Shown: piece by piece, positions 1-10,000 of the stretch
Layout: each line of letters begins with the position of its first letter
How positions within the stretch are numbered: the first letter of the stretch is position 1
NCBI RefSeq assembly: GCF_001887595.1
Contig: NZ_CP017480.1
Span: 2,446,001-2,510,000, forward strand
DNA from: Luteibacter rhizovicinus DSM 16549
Lineage (GTDB): Bacteria > Pseudomonadota > Gammaproteobacteria > Xanthomonadales > Rhodanobacteraceae
DNA: 64,000 nt
Reading direction: 5' to 3'
Program-made: the position numbers and the translations under genes
Notes under the pieces: generated by a model
What the model was told of the DNA's origin: nothing
Database searches by the model: none
Seen by the model: the letters and a program-made list of their open reading frames with translations, nothing else

Positions 1-2569
1 ACCGGTTGTCCCAGTCCACGCTGCCGGCGGCACCGTCCTGACGGGTATCGGTACGTGCCTGGCCTTCGGTGTTGCCGTAGCTGCGCGAGAAGACGTAGTC
101 GAACTTGCCGTACCAGACGCCGTCGAAGCTGTGCTCGATGAAGGTCTCGAGGCTGTAGTACTTGCGCTTCAGGGCCGGGAAGCCGAGTTCGTCACGGCTG
201 AGCGGGACTTCCTGGGCATTGCCGCTGGCATCCAGCACGGTGAACGTGTTCGCCGCGCCGCCGTTGATCAGGTAGCAGCTGTTGGTCGAACCCACGCTGT
301 AGCCGAGAGCCGCGGCCTTGGCCTTCACCAGGTCGATGTCGCAGAAGTCGTCGATGGCCGCGTGAAGCGTGCGCTTGGTCAGCTTCGCACCGTAAACCCA
401 GTTGCTGCCCAGGGTCTTGTCGAAGCCCAGGATGTATTCGTCCTGGTTCTCGGCCTTGAGGCCCTTGCCCGCCACGGTGCGCGGGTCGGGCGGAATGCCG
501 TACGAGTTGTTCGCCGAGACCGGCTGGCTGATCTGGGTGAGGCCCGTCGGACGCCCCAGGCTGTCGATGCCGGAGTAGGTGTAGTACTGCTGCGTGGCGG
601 TGTAACCCGCGGCTGCGCCCGTTGCCGGGTTCAGCGGAAGGCCGAGGTAGTAGCGACCGGCGTTGCCGAACACCTTGAACGATCCATCACCGTTGACGTC
701 CCACGACGCACCCAGGCGCGGAGCCCACTGCGGCTTGGTCTGCGTGATGAACGCCTGTCCGGACTGGTTATAGTCGGTGAACTGGTCGTTGCGCAGGCCG
801 AGCGAAAGCAGCACGGTGTCGGTGACCTGCCACTTGTCTTCGATGTACTGCGCGCGCTGGTCGGAGCGGACGTTGACCAGGTTGTTGACCACGTTCTTGC
901 TGACGTAGTAGCCGCCGGCGCCGTTCGGGAACAGGGCCGGTGCGGGAACGAAGTTGATGCCCGGCGCTTCGGAAATCGGCGTGTTGGGGCTATCGGTCTT
1001 GCCATAGGTCCAGGCATAGCCGGGGCCCGGGCTGTTCGTACCGAAGTCTTCGGCGCGCGACTTGACGTTGTCGATACCTGCCGAGATCGTGTGGTCGCCC
1101 AGGGTGTAAGCGACGTCGAAGCGGAAGTTGGTCGACTTGTTACCGCGACCGGGCGAGCTGAGGTCGGCCACCTGGTTGTTGTGGATCGCCGTACCGCTGT
1201 TCAATGCCGGATTCTGCTGGTCGGAGCTGTCGACGCGCGCGAGGGACGGATCGTAGTTCGTCGGCTGGTCGTAGTTCTTCGTCTGCATCTGACCGTACAT
1301 GGCGCTGATGGTCAGGGAGTCGGTGACGTAGCTGGTGAACTTCGCGACGTAGAGATCGCCGCCGGTCTTGGTGTTGTCGACGTCGCCGATCTTGTCGGTG
1401 CGCTGGAGGTTGGCGTAGTCGTAGTTGTAACGCGTGCCAGAACCTTCGCGCTTGTCGGAGGCGCCGGTCAGCTCGAGGATGTTGCTGTCGTTGATGTTCC
1501 AGTCGAGCTTGGAGTACCAACGCGGTGCCTTGTACGTGTTCGTCGATGCCGGCGGATTCGTACCCACCGAGTTGACGTTGTGCTGGCCGGTCTTCTCGAA
1601 CTCACCCGCCACGAAGAAGAACAGCTTGTCCTTGATCAGCGGACCACCGGCATAGGCACTGACGGTGGTGATCCACTGACGATTTTCACTCTTCGGCTGG
1701 TAGAGATCGCCGGCGGGTGCGGACGAGGGCACGCGTGTGTAATACAGGTTGTCGTTGTCGGCGCGCGCGAATGCGGGCTGCCAGATCACCTGGGCGCCGA
1801 AGTGCCATTCGTTGGTGCCGCGCTTGCCGACCTGGCTGATCACGCCGCCGTCGGAACGTCCGTACTGCGCGCTGTAACCGCCGGTGTAGACCTCCTGCTG
1901 GTCGATCGCGCCGTAAGGCAGCTGCAGGCCGCCGACCGCGCTCAGCGGATCGGTGGTGTTGAAGCCGTTGACGTAATAGGCGTTTTCATTGGACGCCGCG
2001 CCGCCGAAGCTGGCGATCTGGTGGCCGGTGTCGCTCTTGAAGTTGCCGCCGTTCATGACGACGCCGGGTGCGAGCTGCGCGATGGCTTCCGCACTGCGTC
2101 CCAGCGGCAGCTTGGCCAGCTGTTCGGAAGTGATGATCGTGCGCGAGTCGACGGCGGTCACGTCGATGTTGGGCATCGCGGTACCGGTAACCGTCACACC
2201 GCTGAGCGAGGTGGCGTCGGCACTCGAACCGGCCGTCGCCGGCGCCGCGTTGAACGACACGTCCGTGCTGGAACCGACACGCAGGCTCACGTCCTTGCGC
2301 GAATCGACGGTGGCACCGTCGCGCTGCAGGCTGACCGTGTAGGTGCCGAGCGGAAGCTGGTTGGCGGCGTACTTGCCGCGCGCGTCGACGGGCACTTCGC
2401 GGCGGAAGCCGTTGGCGCTTTCGATGAGGACGGTTTCATTCCCGCCCGTGGGCACGTTGCCGTTGATGCTGCCGGTAGTGGACTGCGCGTAGACGCTCGA
2501 CACGCCGCCCAGGCAGGTACACACCGCCAGTGCGAGTGCGCTCCTGCGAATTAGAAACTGGTTTTTCAT
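1..2569 (-). CDS. TonB-dependent receptor, Oar-like, C-terminally cut by the window edge
   Basis: An outer-membrane active transporter, driven by TonB, of unknown substrate. About 856 residues are visible and the 3' end lies outside the window. Residues 1-29 form a signal peptide ending in VYAQ. Next comes a carboxypeptidase-regulatory-like beta-sandwich (about 30-90), then a plug domain with the stretch ITSEQLAKLPLGRSAEAIAQ and the conserved glycine-rich YGAIDQQEVYTGGYSAQYGR. The rest is aromatic-rich barrel strands. This order is that of the Oar/CarboxypepD_reg-like TonB receptors abundant in Xanthomonadales. The ATG at 2569 fits the signal peptide. The transport class is certain; the substrate is not visible from the sequence. 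Confidence 0.93.
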   Translation of the reverse strand, partial: MKNQFLIRRSALALAVCTCLGGVSSVYAQSTTGSINGNVPTGGNETVLIESANGFRREVPVDARGKYAANQLPLGTYTVSLQRDGATVDSRKDVSLRVGSSTDVSFNAAPATAGSSADATSLSGVTVTGTAMPNIDVTAVDSRTIITSEQLAKLPLGRSAEAIAQLAPGVVMNGGNFKSDTGHQIASFGGAASNENAYYVNGFNTTDPLSAVGGLQLPYGAIDQQEVYTGGYSAQYGRSDGGVISQVGKRGTNEWHFGAQVIWQPAFARADNDNLYYTRVPSSAPAGDLYQPKSENRQWITTVSAYAGGPLIKDKLFFFVAGEFEKTGQHNVNSVGTNPPASTNTYKAPRWYSKLDWNINDSNILELTGASDKREGSGTRYNYDYANLQRTDKIGDVDNTKTGGDLYVAKFTSYVTDSLTISAMYGQMQTKNYDQPTNYDPSLARVDSSDQQNPALNSGTAIHNNQVADLSSPGRGNKSTNFRFDVAYTLGDHTISAGIDNVKSRAEDFGTNSPGPGYAWTYGKTDSPNTPISEAPGINFVPAPALFPNGAGGYYVSKNVVNNLVNVRSDQRAQYIEDKWQVTDTVLLSLGLRNDQFTDYNQSGQAFITQTKPQWAPRLGASWDVNGDGSFKVFGNAGRYYLGLPLNPATGAAAGYTATQQYYTYSGIDSLGRPTGLTQISQPVSANNSYGIPPDPRTVAGKGLKAENQDEYILGFDKTLGSNWVYGAKLTKRTLHAAIDDFCDIDLVKAKAAALGYSVGSTNSCYLINGGAANTFTVLDASGNAQEVPLSRDELGFPALKRKYYSLETFIEHSFDGVWYGKFDYVFSRSYGNTEGQARTDTRQDGAAGSVDWDNR

Positions 2570-2689
2570 GCCTTCCCCGAAATGTCTTTGCCCCGGAATG
2601 ACGGCAGCACGGGACCGCGGCGATAGGCCCCCGCCTTTCGCCGTGTCTGGAGCCTCGAAGACCCCCTCCCGCACTCCATCGCTTTATCC

Positions 2690-2715
2690 GTTCATTTGTC
2701 TCGATCCAAATGAAC
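2690..2715. promoter_or_regulatory. Perfect palindrome, 9-bp arms, 8-nt spacer
   Basis: GTTCATTTG and CAAATGAAC are exact reverse complements separated by 8 nt. The site lies about 120 bp upstream of the receptor start, has no T-tract, and therefore looks like an operator more than a terminator. The binding protein is unknown. Confidence 0.5.
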
Positions 2716-2766
2716 TGGTCTTACGGTTTACAGGAGGTAACTTGCGTTGTCCAGACCATCGAACGG

Positions 2767-2798
2767 GCGTTTGGACGGACGTCCAGCCGTCCAAACGC
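2767..2798. promoter_or_regulatory. Perfect palindrome, 12-bp arms, 8-nt spacer
   Basis: GCGTTTGGACGG pairs exactly with CCGTCCAAACGC across an 8-nt spacer. A smaller palindrome, GGACGTCC, is nested at 2777-2784. The centre lies 80 bp from the centre of the palindrome at 2690-2715. There is no T-tract. Likely an operator or a cruciform; function unknown. Confidence 0.5.
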
Positions 2799-3034
2799 GA
2801 TGGCGCAGTGCAGCAGAAAATGATGTAACTGTGGGTGTTTGCGTGCTTTTATGTCTTTTGTGTGGCTAGCAGGTATTGCAATGGAGGGCACTTTGGGGGT
2901 TCGCAAATAAAGGCGAAAAAAGTTGCTGGCTTGTCGCTCGGCGTCACGCTTTGCGCACACGGTTGGATCGTGGCAAGTCCCGTGCCAGCCGCCGCTCACC
3001 TGGCGTCGACCGGGTCTCCTCGACATTCCGGGCC

Positions 3035-3838
3035 ATGAAGATCGCCACGTTCAACGTCAATGGCGTCCGTTCGCGCCTCGACCATCTGCTGAGCTGGCTG
3101 GAGCGGGAGGCGCCCGATATCGCCTGCCTGCAGGAGCTGAAGTCGACTGACGCTGCGTTTCCGGTCGGCGCGATCAACGAGGCGGGCTATGGCGCCCTGT
3201 GGGCCGGGCAGTCGTCCTGGAACGGGGTGGCGATCCTGGCCAAGGGAGTGGATCCCGTCGAGAGTCGGCGCGGCCTGCCCGGCAATCCGAAGGACACGCA
3301 GAGCCGATACCTCGAGGCCGCGGCGCACGGGGTGATCGTGGGCTGTCTCTACCTGCCCAATGGAAACCCGCAGCCCGGCCCGAAATTCGACTACAAGCTG
3401 GACTGGTTCGAGCGCTTCCTGCGCCACGCCGCCACCTTGATGAAAAGCGGCCACCCCGTGGTACTGGCCGGTGACTACAACGTCGTGCCCACCGACGAGG
3501 ACATCTACGATCCCAAGGGCTGGCGCCGCGACGCCTTGCTCCAGCCGGAGAGCCGGGAGGCGTACGCCCGCCTCCTTGCCCAGGGCTGGACCGATGCGTT
3601 GCGCGAGATGCACCCGGACGAGCGCATCTACACCTTCTGGGACTATTTTCGCCAGCACTGGCCCCGCGATCGGGGGCTGCGCATCGATCATCTGCTCCTC
3701 TCAAAGGACCTGGCAGCCCGTTTGAAGGATGCCAACGTGGACCGTTGGGTTCGTGACCTGCCCAAGGCCAGCGACCATGCGCCTACCTGGGTGGAGTTGA
3801 CGTCGCCCAAGGCCCGGAAAGTGGCAAAGCGCGGCTAG
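3035..3838 (+). CDS. xthA: Exodeoxyribonuclease III
   Basis: AP endonuclease and 3'-5' exonuclease of base-excision repair, metal-dependent, cytoplasmic. 267 residues, the usual length. The endonuclease/exonuclease/phosphatase fold is shown by MKIATFNVNGVRSRL at the N-terminus, the metal-binding glutamate in CLQELKSTD, the active-site LAGDYNVVPTDEDIYD, and the terminal RIDHLLLS and ASDHAPTW motifs with the catalytic Asp-His pair. The ATG at 3035 starts exactly at the conserved N-terminus; the upstream in-frame extension has no family sequence. Whether it is XthA or a close exoIII paralogue cannot be decided here. Confidence 0.93.
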   Translation: MKIATFNVNGVRSRLDHLLSWLEREAPDIACLQELKSTDAAFPVGAINEAGYGALWAGQSSWNGVAILAKGVDPVESRRGLPGNPKDTQSRYLEAAAHGVIVGCLYLPNGNPQPGPKFDYKLDWFERFLRHAATLMKSGHPVVLAGDYNVVPTDEDIYDPKGWRRDALLQPESREAYARLLAQGWTDALREMHPDERIYTFWDYFRQHWPRDRGLRIDHLLLSKDLAARLKDANVDRWVRDLPKASDHAPTWVELTSPKARKVAKRG

Positions 3839-3875
3839 GCAGGTGGCGGAAATCGGTTAATTCGTGCGCGAGAGG

Positions 3876-3895
3876 CCATGTAAGCGTTTACATGG
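3876..3895. promoter_or_regulatory. LacI-family-type operator
   Basis: CCATGTAAGCGTTTACATGG is a 20-bp palindrome with one mismatched pair. Its core TGTAAGCGTTTACA matches the TGTAAACGTTTACA pattern with central CG that is typical of LacI/GalR regulators. It lies 85 bp upstream of the hybrid kinase start, within likely promoter distance. No LacI regulator gene is in the window. Confidence 0.5.
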
Positions 3896-3980
3896 GGCGT
3901 GACGCTGCAACCGCACTTGCCACCACCCGCCCAAGTCCTAGACTAGGCAGCTATCAGGGGAGGGGGCGGACCGGGCGGTA

Positions 3981-6155
3981 ATGAAGATCGATGGCGGCAG
4001 CGTTAATCGCCCCGAACCGGTAATGCTGAGCGAGGTTGCCGAGCGGCTGCGCAATCCCCGCATCGACCGGATCGTGGCGAGCTTCCGCGAGTACCGCGTG
4101 TCGCTCATGCGCACCGTGATCCTCGGTTTCGTGGTCATCTGGACCGCGGCCTGGCTCCGTGGCCCCGTGCCGATGGCGCTCGAAGCCCATCGCGCCTTCC
4201 CTGTCGCACTCGCCCTGTTCGCCATGAGCACGCTGTGGATGCTCTTCCTCCGCGCCCGGCAGCAGGGGCAGGGCAGTACGGTCGATGTCATCGGCAACGT
4301 GGCCAACTTCGCCATGGTTGCCTTGCTGCTCAAGTCCGCCTTCATGCTGGTCATCACGTTGACCGCCGTGCTGCCCTTCCTGTCGGTGGCCGTAGGCGTG
4401 CGTTACAGCCGCCGGGCTTTTGCCGGCGGCGTCGTCGCCTCGGTGGCCATCCTCCTGGTCAGCGCTCCGGATGGCTACTGGGTCGCACGGCCCGCCTACG
4501 CACTTTATGCGTTGGCCCTGGTCATCGTCCTGCCGATGACGCTGTACCGGATGATGGACGCGCTGCGCGAGGTGTCGGCGGAAGCCATCGCGTCGCGCGA
4601 GGCCCAGCATCGTTTCATCTCGATGATGAGTCACGAGATGCGGACGCCGTTGAGTACGGTGATCCACTCGGCCTCGCTGATCGATACCTCGGTGATGAGC
4701 GACGACCAGCGCCGCCTTGTCGCGCTGCTGGCGACCAACGCCAACGCCCTGTTGCATCGTGTCAACGCGGTGCTCGACGTGGCCTCCTTCGCTGGCGGCA
4801 GCTTCACCTTGCGCCACCAGGCGTTCGCCTTCGACGAAGTGCTGGCGACGGTGGGTGCGGTATGTCGCCCGCTCGCCGCGGAAAAGCGCATTGCGTTCAG
4901 CCTTGCCCGCGATGCCTCGGTGGAGGGCGTCTTCAATGGCGATCCGGGGCGCATCGAGCAGGTGCTTTCCAACCTGGCGTCGAACGCCCTGAAGTTCACC
5001 CCGCCGGGTGGCTCGGTCAACGTGCACGTGGAACTCCACGAGGGTGTCGGCGGGCGCGACCCGACGATCACCTGCAGTGTCTCGGACACCGGCATCGGCA
5101 TCGCCGACGCCGATAAGCAGCGCATCTTCGACCCCTTCCACCAGCTCAGCGCCGGCGAGAGCCGGCGACAGGAGGGCGTCGGGCTGGGGCTGTACATCGT
5201 GCGCAACGTGTCGGAGCAGATGCAGGGTGGCCTCGATGTCACCGACAACCCGCTGGGTGGCGCTGTCTTCACCTGGCGTTTTCCCTTGCCGCGGGCGGCG
5301 GCGGGCGCGCGCAGCGTGGCGGAGACGCCGCTGGTCGAGCTGCTCGACGAGCACCGGCGCCGCGTGGAATCGCAGCGTTGCCTGGTCGTGGACGACAACG
5401 CGGCGAACCGCGAGATCGTCGGTCGCATTCTCGAGCGTGCCGGGCACCAGGCCGTCTTCAGCGCGAACGGCGACGAAGCGCTGGCGCGGCTGGGAACGGA
5501 CGGTTTCGACCTGATCTTCATGGACCTGCACATGCCGGGCAGCTCCGGCTGGGATGTGCTGGGTCGCATCGACGTGATCCGGCGCACCGAGAGCGTGCCG
5601 CCTATCGTCATGCTCAGTGCGGATTCCAGCCATGACGCGGTGCGCATTGCCTTCAAGGCCGGTGCACGTGCCTACCTGACCAAGCCGATCGCCGCGCAGC
5701 GCCTCCTCGATGTGATCGAGTCCATCGCCGCCGAGCGACGGATGGAGGAAACCGCGCGCGGATGGCAACAGCCGTTGCTGGAGGAGCCGACAGAGTGGGG
5801 AACGACGAGCACGCCGCTGGACGAGATGCGCGCGCTGACCAGCGTCGAGGAATACAGGGGCTTCATCGACCTGTGTTCGGGCGCAGCCGAAAGCCACCTC
5901 GATACCTTGCGCAATGCGGTGCTCTCGCGTGACATCGCCACTGCAGCCGAGTGCATCCACGCCCTGCGCAACGTGCTGGGCAACCTTGGCGTGCCGGGTG
6001 CCTCGCGTGTCTGCGACGATCTCTCCGTGCTGATCGACGCCGGTGGCGACATGCGCGCCGCCGTGGTCGAGCTGGACGGCCTGGCTCGCTCGGTGCGCCG
6101 TTTTGTCGAGGCCCAACGCAGTGGTGCGCGCACGTCGGCGGATGTTGGCGCATGA
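3981..6155 (+). CDS. RpfC-like hybrid sensor histidine kinase with REC and HPt domains
   Basis: Inner-membrane phosphorelay sensor, 724 residues. About five hydrophobic segments lie between residues 45 and 190 with no large periplasmic domain. Then comes HisKA with phospho-acceptor His218 in FISMMSHEMRTPLS. The HATPase boxes are NLASNALKFTPPGG, DTGIGI and GVGLGLYIV. A receiver domain follows with Asp515 in FMDLHMPGSSGWD and Lys in YLTKPI. The last domain is an HPt with His660 in IHALRNVLGNLG. This is the order of RpfC, the DSF quorum sensor, but no rpfF/rpfG neighbours are present, so the signal is unknown. Its stop overlaps the next start as ATGA, implying translational coupling. A LacI-type site lies upstream. 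Confidence 0.9.
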   Translation: MKIDGGSVNRPEPVMLSEVAERLRNPRIDRIVASFREYRVSLMRTVILGFVVIWTAAWLRGPVPMALEAHRAFPVALALFAMSTLWMLFLRARQQGQGSTVDVIGNVANFAMVALLLKSAFMLVITLTAVLPFLSVAVGVRYSRRAFAGGVVASVAILLVSAPDGYWVARPAYALYALALVIVLPMTLYRMMDALREVSAEAIASREAQHRFISMMSHEMRTPLSTVIHSASLIDTSVMSDDQRRLVALLATNANALLHRVNAVLDVASFAGGSFTLRHQAFAFDEVLATVGAVCRPLAAEKRIAFSLARDASVEGVFNGDPGRIEQVLSNLASNALKFTPPGGSVNVHVELHEGVGGRDPTITCSVSDTGIGIADADKQRIFDPFHQLSAGESRRQEGVGLGLYIVRNVSEQMQGGLDVTDNPLGGAVFTWRFPLPRAAAGARSVAETPLVELLDEHRRRVESQRCLVVDDNAANREIVGRILERAGHQAVFSANGDEALARLGTDGFDLIFMDLHMPGSSGWDVLGRIDVIRRTESVPPIVMLSADSSHDAVRIAFKAGARAYLTKPIAAQRLLDVIESIAAERRMEETARGWQQPLLEEPTEWGTTSTPLDEMRALTSVEEYRGFIDLCSGAAESHLDTLRNAVLSRDIATAAECIHALRNVLGNLGVPGASRVCDDLSVLIDAGGDMRAAVVELDGLARSVRRFVEAQRSGARTSADVGA

Positions 6156-7009
6156 CGGATCTGGAAAGCCTCGCGCGGGACATCGGCGAGGGCGAACTGG
6201 CGGCGACCGCGATCAAGCCGGATAACGAGGCGCGCATCGTCTTTCACGGCGCCGCGCCGCATCGCCGGTTGCCGCTCGCGATCGTCTATCTGCACGGGTT
6301 CACGGCGAGCCAGGCCGAAGGTGCGCCGGCTCACCGTGAGATCGCCGCCGCGACCGGCGCTCACCTCTACCTTGCCCGGCTCAGTGACCACGGTAGCGAT
6401 GCGCCGGACGCCATGGCCGGGGCGACGCCTGAGCGCTGGCGCGACGATGCCCGGCGAGCGCTCGACATCGGCCTCCAGCTGGGCGAGCGCGTGCTCCTTA
6501 TTGGTACGTCCATGGGGGCATCACTTGCACTGGATCTTGCCGCGACCCGGCCGGACGTGATCGCCGGTGTCGTTGCCTGGTCGCCCGGCATTCGCGTGCA
6601 CGATCCATCGCAGCTGCGCGCCGCGGTGATGCTCCAGGGCTCCGTGGCGCCACCGGGCGAACGCAGTCCCTTCCAACGTCGCTATTGGTCGTCGATGGTG
6701 CACACCGATGGCTACCGGGCGATCGCACGCCTGTTTATCGAGCGCATGCGTCCGGAGGTATTGCAGGACGTCGTTTGCGCGGTCTTCTTCGGACTGTGGG
6801 ATGGCGGTGAGGGCGATCGCGACACCCTGACCTCGGCGAGCGCCATGCGCCATGCCTTCGGTTGGCTCGGTACGCCGGCCTCACAACGCCGGCTGGTGGC
6901 TTACGACCACGCGGCCCATGTGCTCGCGTCGCCGGAGCGCTCTCCGGCGGCCGCGCGTGTCCTCGCCGATTCGCTCGCCTTCCTGCGCGATATCGGTCTT
7001 ACGCACTGA
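6152..7009 (+). CDS. Alpha/beta-fold hydrolase
   Basis: 285 residues. Visible fold markers are the oxyanion strand LAIVYLHGFTASQ, the nucleophile elbow LIGTSMGASLAL (GxSxG, Ser nucleophile) and a late catalytic His in VAYDHAAHVLAS. This is the serine-hydrolase pattern of carboxylesterases and thioesterases; no signal peptide is seen, so it is cytoplasmic. The ATG overlaps the kinase stop codon by ATGA, so the two are almost certainly co-translated. The substrate is unknown. A role in processing a lipid-like signal seen by the kinase is only an inference from position. Confidence 0.85.
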   Translation: MTDLESLARDIGEGELAATAIKPDNEARIVFHGAAPHRRLPLAIVYLHGFTASQAEGAPAHREIAAATGAHLYLARLSDHGSDAPDAMAGATPERWRDDARRALDIGLQLGERVLLIGTSMGASLALDLAATRPDVIAGVVAWSPGIRVHDPSQLRAAVMLQGSVAPPGERSPFQRRYWSSMVHTDGYRAIARLFIERMRPEVLQDVVCAVFFGLWDGGEGDRDTLTSASAMRHAFGWLGTPASQRRLVAYDHAAHVLASPERSPAAARVLADSLAFLRDIGLTH

Positions 7010-7049
7010 AGCCGCCACGCGTTATCGTGGACCCTCGACGGATGTGGGG

Positions 7050-10000
7050 GTGAAAGGGGTGCGTTTCGCTCGCGCAGTAGCTGCGTGGTTAGGGCTGGCC
7101 GTCGGCTGGTGCCTCGTCGTGCCCGTCGCGGCGGCGGCCGATAGCCGTGCCCGCGCGATCGACCAGTTTTACCACACGGCCTGGACGGTTCGCGAAGGTG
7201 CGCCCGGTCAAGTCACGGCGCTGGCGCAGACCAGCGACGGCTACCTCTGGCTGGGTACGCAGACCGGCCTTTATCGCTTCGACGGCGTGACCTTCGAGCA
7301 TTACCGGCCGCGCGAGGGAGGGGACTTCCTCGCGTCGAGCGTCGCCTCTCTGTATGCGCCACCCTCGGGTGGACTCTGGGTCGGGTTTCGCTACGGCGTG
7401 GCGAGCTTCGTCGAAGGCGATCGCGCGACGCACTACGCCGCGTCGTCGGGCCTGCCCACGGCCACCATCTACGCGATCGGCGGCACCCCGGACGGGCGTA
7501 TCTGGGCCGCGACCTTCAATGGTCTTGCTCGCCTGGACGGGCAGCGTTGGTCCCTCGTCGGCGCATCGATGGGCCTGCCGGGCAATCGCGCGCGCAACCT
7601 GTCGGTCGACCGGGAAGGGCGCCTGTGGGTCGCGACCGACCAGGCCCTCGCCTGGCTGCCCAGGAATGGCGCGCACTTCGAGCTGGCCACGCATGCCGTC
7701 GGCCGGGTGAACCGGATCGCGGAAGCGCCGGACGGCTCGATCTGGGTGGCCGAGGCCGATGGTGGTGTCCGGCCGGCCTGGGCTGGCGACTCGCCGCCGG
7801 AAGATCACGGGCCCAGCCTCAATCTCTCCTCAGCCGGCCTGCTGTTCGATCGCGATGGTGCCCTGTGGATGCCGACGCTCGGCGACGGCATCCGTCGCGT
7901 GCCACGCGTCAGCGACCTCCCGCGCGCGCAGATCGAGGCGAGCGGCACGGCGGCCCAACGCTTTATCGAACGCGACGGGCTCAGCTCCGATTACCTCAGC
8001 GCCGTCATCCAGGATCGCGAAGGCAGCATCTGGGTGGGCGGCAGTCGCGGCCTCGACCGCTTTCGCGTCAGCCGTCTTCTTCCTGCGCCGCTGTCGCCCG
8101 GCGCGAGCGACTTCGCGCTGGTCGCCGCGAAAGGTCACGGCGTCTGGGTCGGCACGAAAAATCGTCCGTTGACGCGCGTGGATGCGACCCGAGTGCAGCC
8201 GGGCGACTTTCCCGAAGCGATCACGGCCGCGTCGCGCGATCGCGAGGCGACGTGGTTGGCCGGTCCGCACGGCGTGTGGCGGCTCAAGGACGGCATGCCG
8301 GAGCGCTTTGCTTCCCTGCCAGCCGAAGATTACACCGGCGTGCAGGCCATCGTGGGCGATGGCAAGGGCGGTGCGTGGCTCTCGATCAACCGGCCGGGCA
8401 TCTACCACTACACCGAAGGCGCGTGGGTCTATGACCCGATGCCAGCCATCGCCAACGATCCAGCGCCCCTGGTTCTCATGGGCGACTCGCGCGGACGTTT
8501 GTGGATGGGTTTCGCCCGCAACACCATCGTCATCCGCGACGCCGGTCACGATACGCAGCTGGGCCCGTCGGATGGGCTCGCGGTAGGCAATGTCACCGCC
8601 CTGCTGGAGAACAGCGACGCCGTGTGGGTCGGCGGCGAACTCGGCATCGGTGTGGTCGTCGGGCGGCAGGCACGAACGATCGTCACCCGCGGCGAGCCAC
8701 TTCGTGGCGTGTCCGGCCTGGTTCGCGATGCCCGTGGCGATTTCTGGGCGAATACCGCGCAGGGCGTGGCGCGCATCGGCGCGGCGCACATGGCGCGGGC
8801 GCTGCAGGATTCCGCCTACCGTCCGCCGGTCACCCTGTTCGACTCGCTGGACGGGCTGCCGGGCACGCCGGCTCAGTTCCGGCCACTGCCGACGGCCGTC
8901 GTGGCCGACGATGGTCGTCTCTGGTTCGCCACCACCAGCGGCGTCGTCTCGATCGATCCGGCCGACGTACCGCGCAATCCCCTGCCGCCGCCGGTCTCGA
9001 TTCGCTCCATCACCACCGATGCGGGCAACTGGCCCGTGGCGGCGACGGTGGACCTTCCGGCGCACACCGAGCGGCTGCGCATCGGTTACACGGCGACCAG
9101 TCTGGCGATGCCGGAGCGCGTGCGCTTCCGCTACCGCATGGAGGGTATCGACACGCGTTGGCGTGACGCAGGCACGGAACGCGAAGCGGTCTATACCGAT
9201 CCGCCGCCGGGCCATTACCGATTCCGCGTCACCGCGGCCAACGAGGACGGCGTGTGGAATGAAGAGGGCGCATCGGTCACGATCGTCGTTGCGCCGACGT
9301 TTTTCCAGACACCCTGGTTCGTGCTCATCTGCATGCTGCTGGCTTTCGCCGCGCTTTGGCTCTCGTTCTACGTACGCATGCGCCGGATGGAAGCGCAACT
9401 GCGTGCGCGGCTGCACGAACGCCATGCCGAACGCGAGCGGATCGCCCGAGAGCTGCATGACACCTTGCTGCAGAGCATCCAGGGACTGATGATGCGTTTC
9501 CAGGCCATCGCCAATCGCGTGCCTGCCGATCAGCCTTTGCGTATTGCCATGGAGGGCGCCCTGGATCGTGCCGAAGAGGCGCTCGTGGAAGCGCGCGACC
9601 GCGTGCGTGATCTGCGTGGACATGCGGGCGAATCGTTCGCACTGGATGTCGCCCTCGTCGAACTCGCGCGTGTTTACGCGACGGAACACACCGTGCCCGT
9701 GCTGGTGCATGCGGCGATCGACATGCGGGACATGGATCCGCTGGCGCGCGATGAACTCTATGGCATCGCGCGCGAGGCGGTGCACAACGCGATCGCCCAC
9801 GCCGAAGCGTCGCGCATCGATGTGGTGATCGAAACCGAGGGTACCGAACTCGTCCTCCGTGTTCGCGATGATGGTCGTGGCATCGACGACGCCGTGCTTC
9901 GCGGTGGCGGTCGCGCCGGGCATTGGGGTTTGCGCGGAATACAGGAGCGTGCGCAGGCGATCGGCGGGACCGCCGCGTTCGCATCGCGTGTCGAGGGCGG

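Larger units (their letters stand above)
2570..3034. other. 465-bp intergenic regulatory region
   Basis: The only stretch over 300 bp without a convincing gene. It separates the divergent receptor and exonuclease genes. It holds two perfect inverted repeats (listed separately) and a CGGTTTACA half-site at 2724-2732 that resembles half a LacI-family operator. Short open frames here lack ribosome sites and recognisable sequence. It is locally more AT-rich than the genes on either side. Confidence 0.6.

Noticed and set aside
131..2554. 807-residue plus-strand open frame
   Set aside because: Antisense to the TonB receptor; low-complexity Arg/Val/Ala-rich translation with no domain. Long antisense frames are common in high-GC genomes.
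3954..6116. 720-residue minus-strand open frame
   Set aside because: Exact shadow of the hybrid kinase; composition rich in His/Arg/Gln with no motifs.
3981..6155. True rpfC of the DSF quorum-sensing cluster
   Set aside because: Domain order matches, but rpfF, rpfG and rpfB are absent on both sides, so only RpfC-like is supported.
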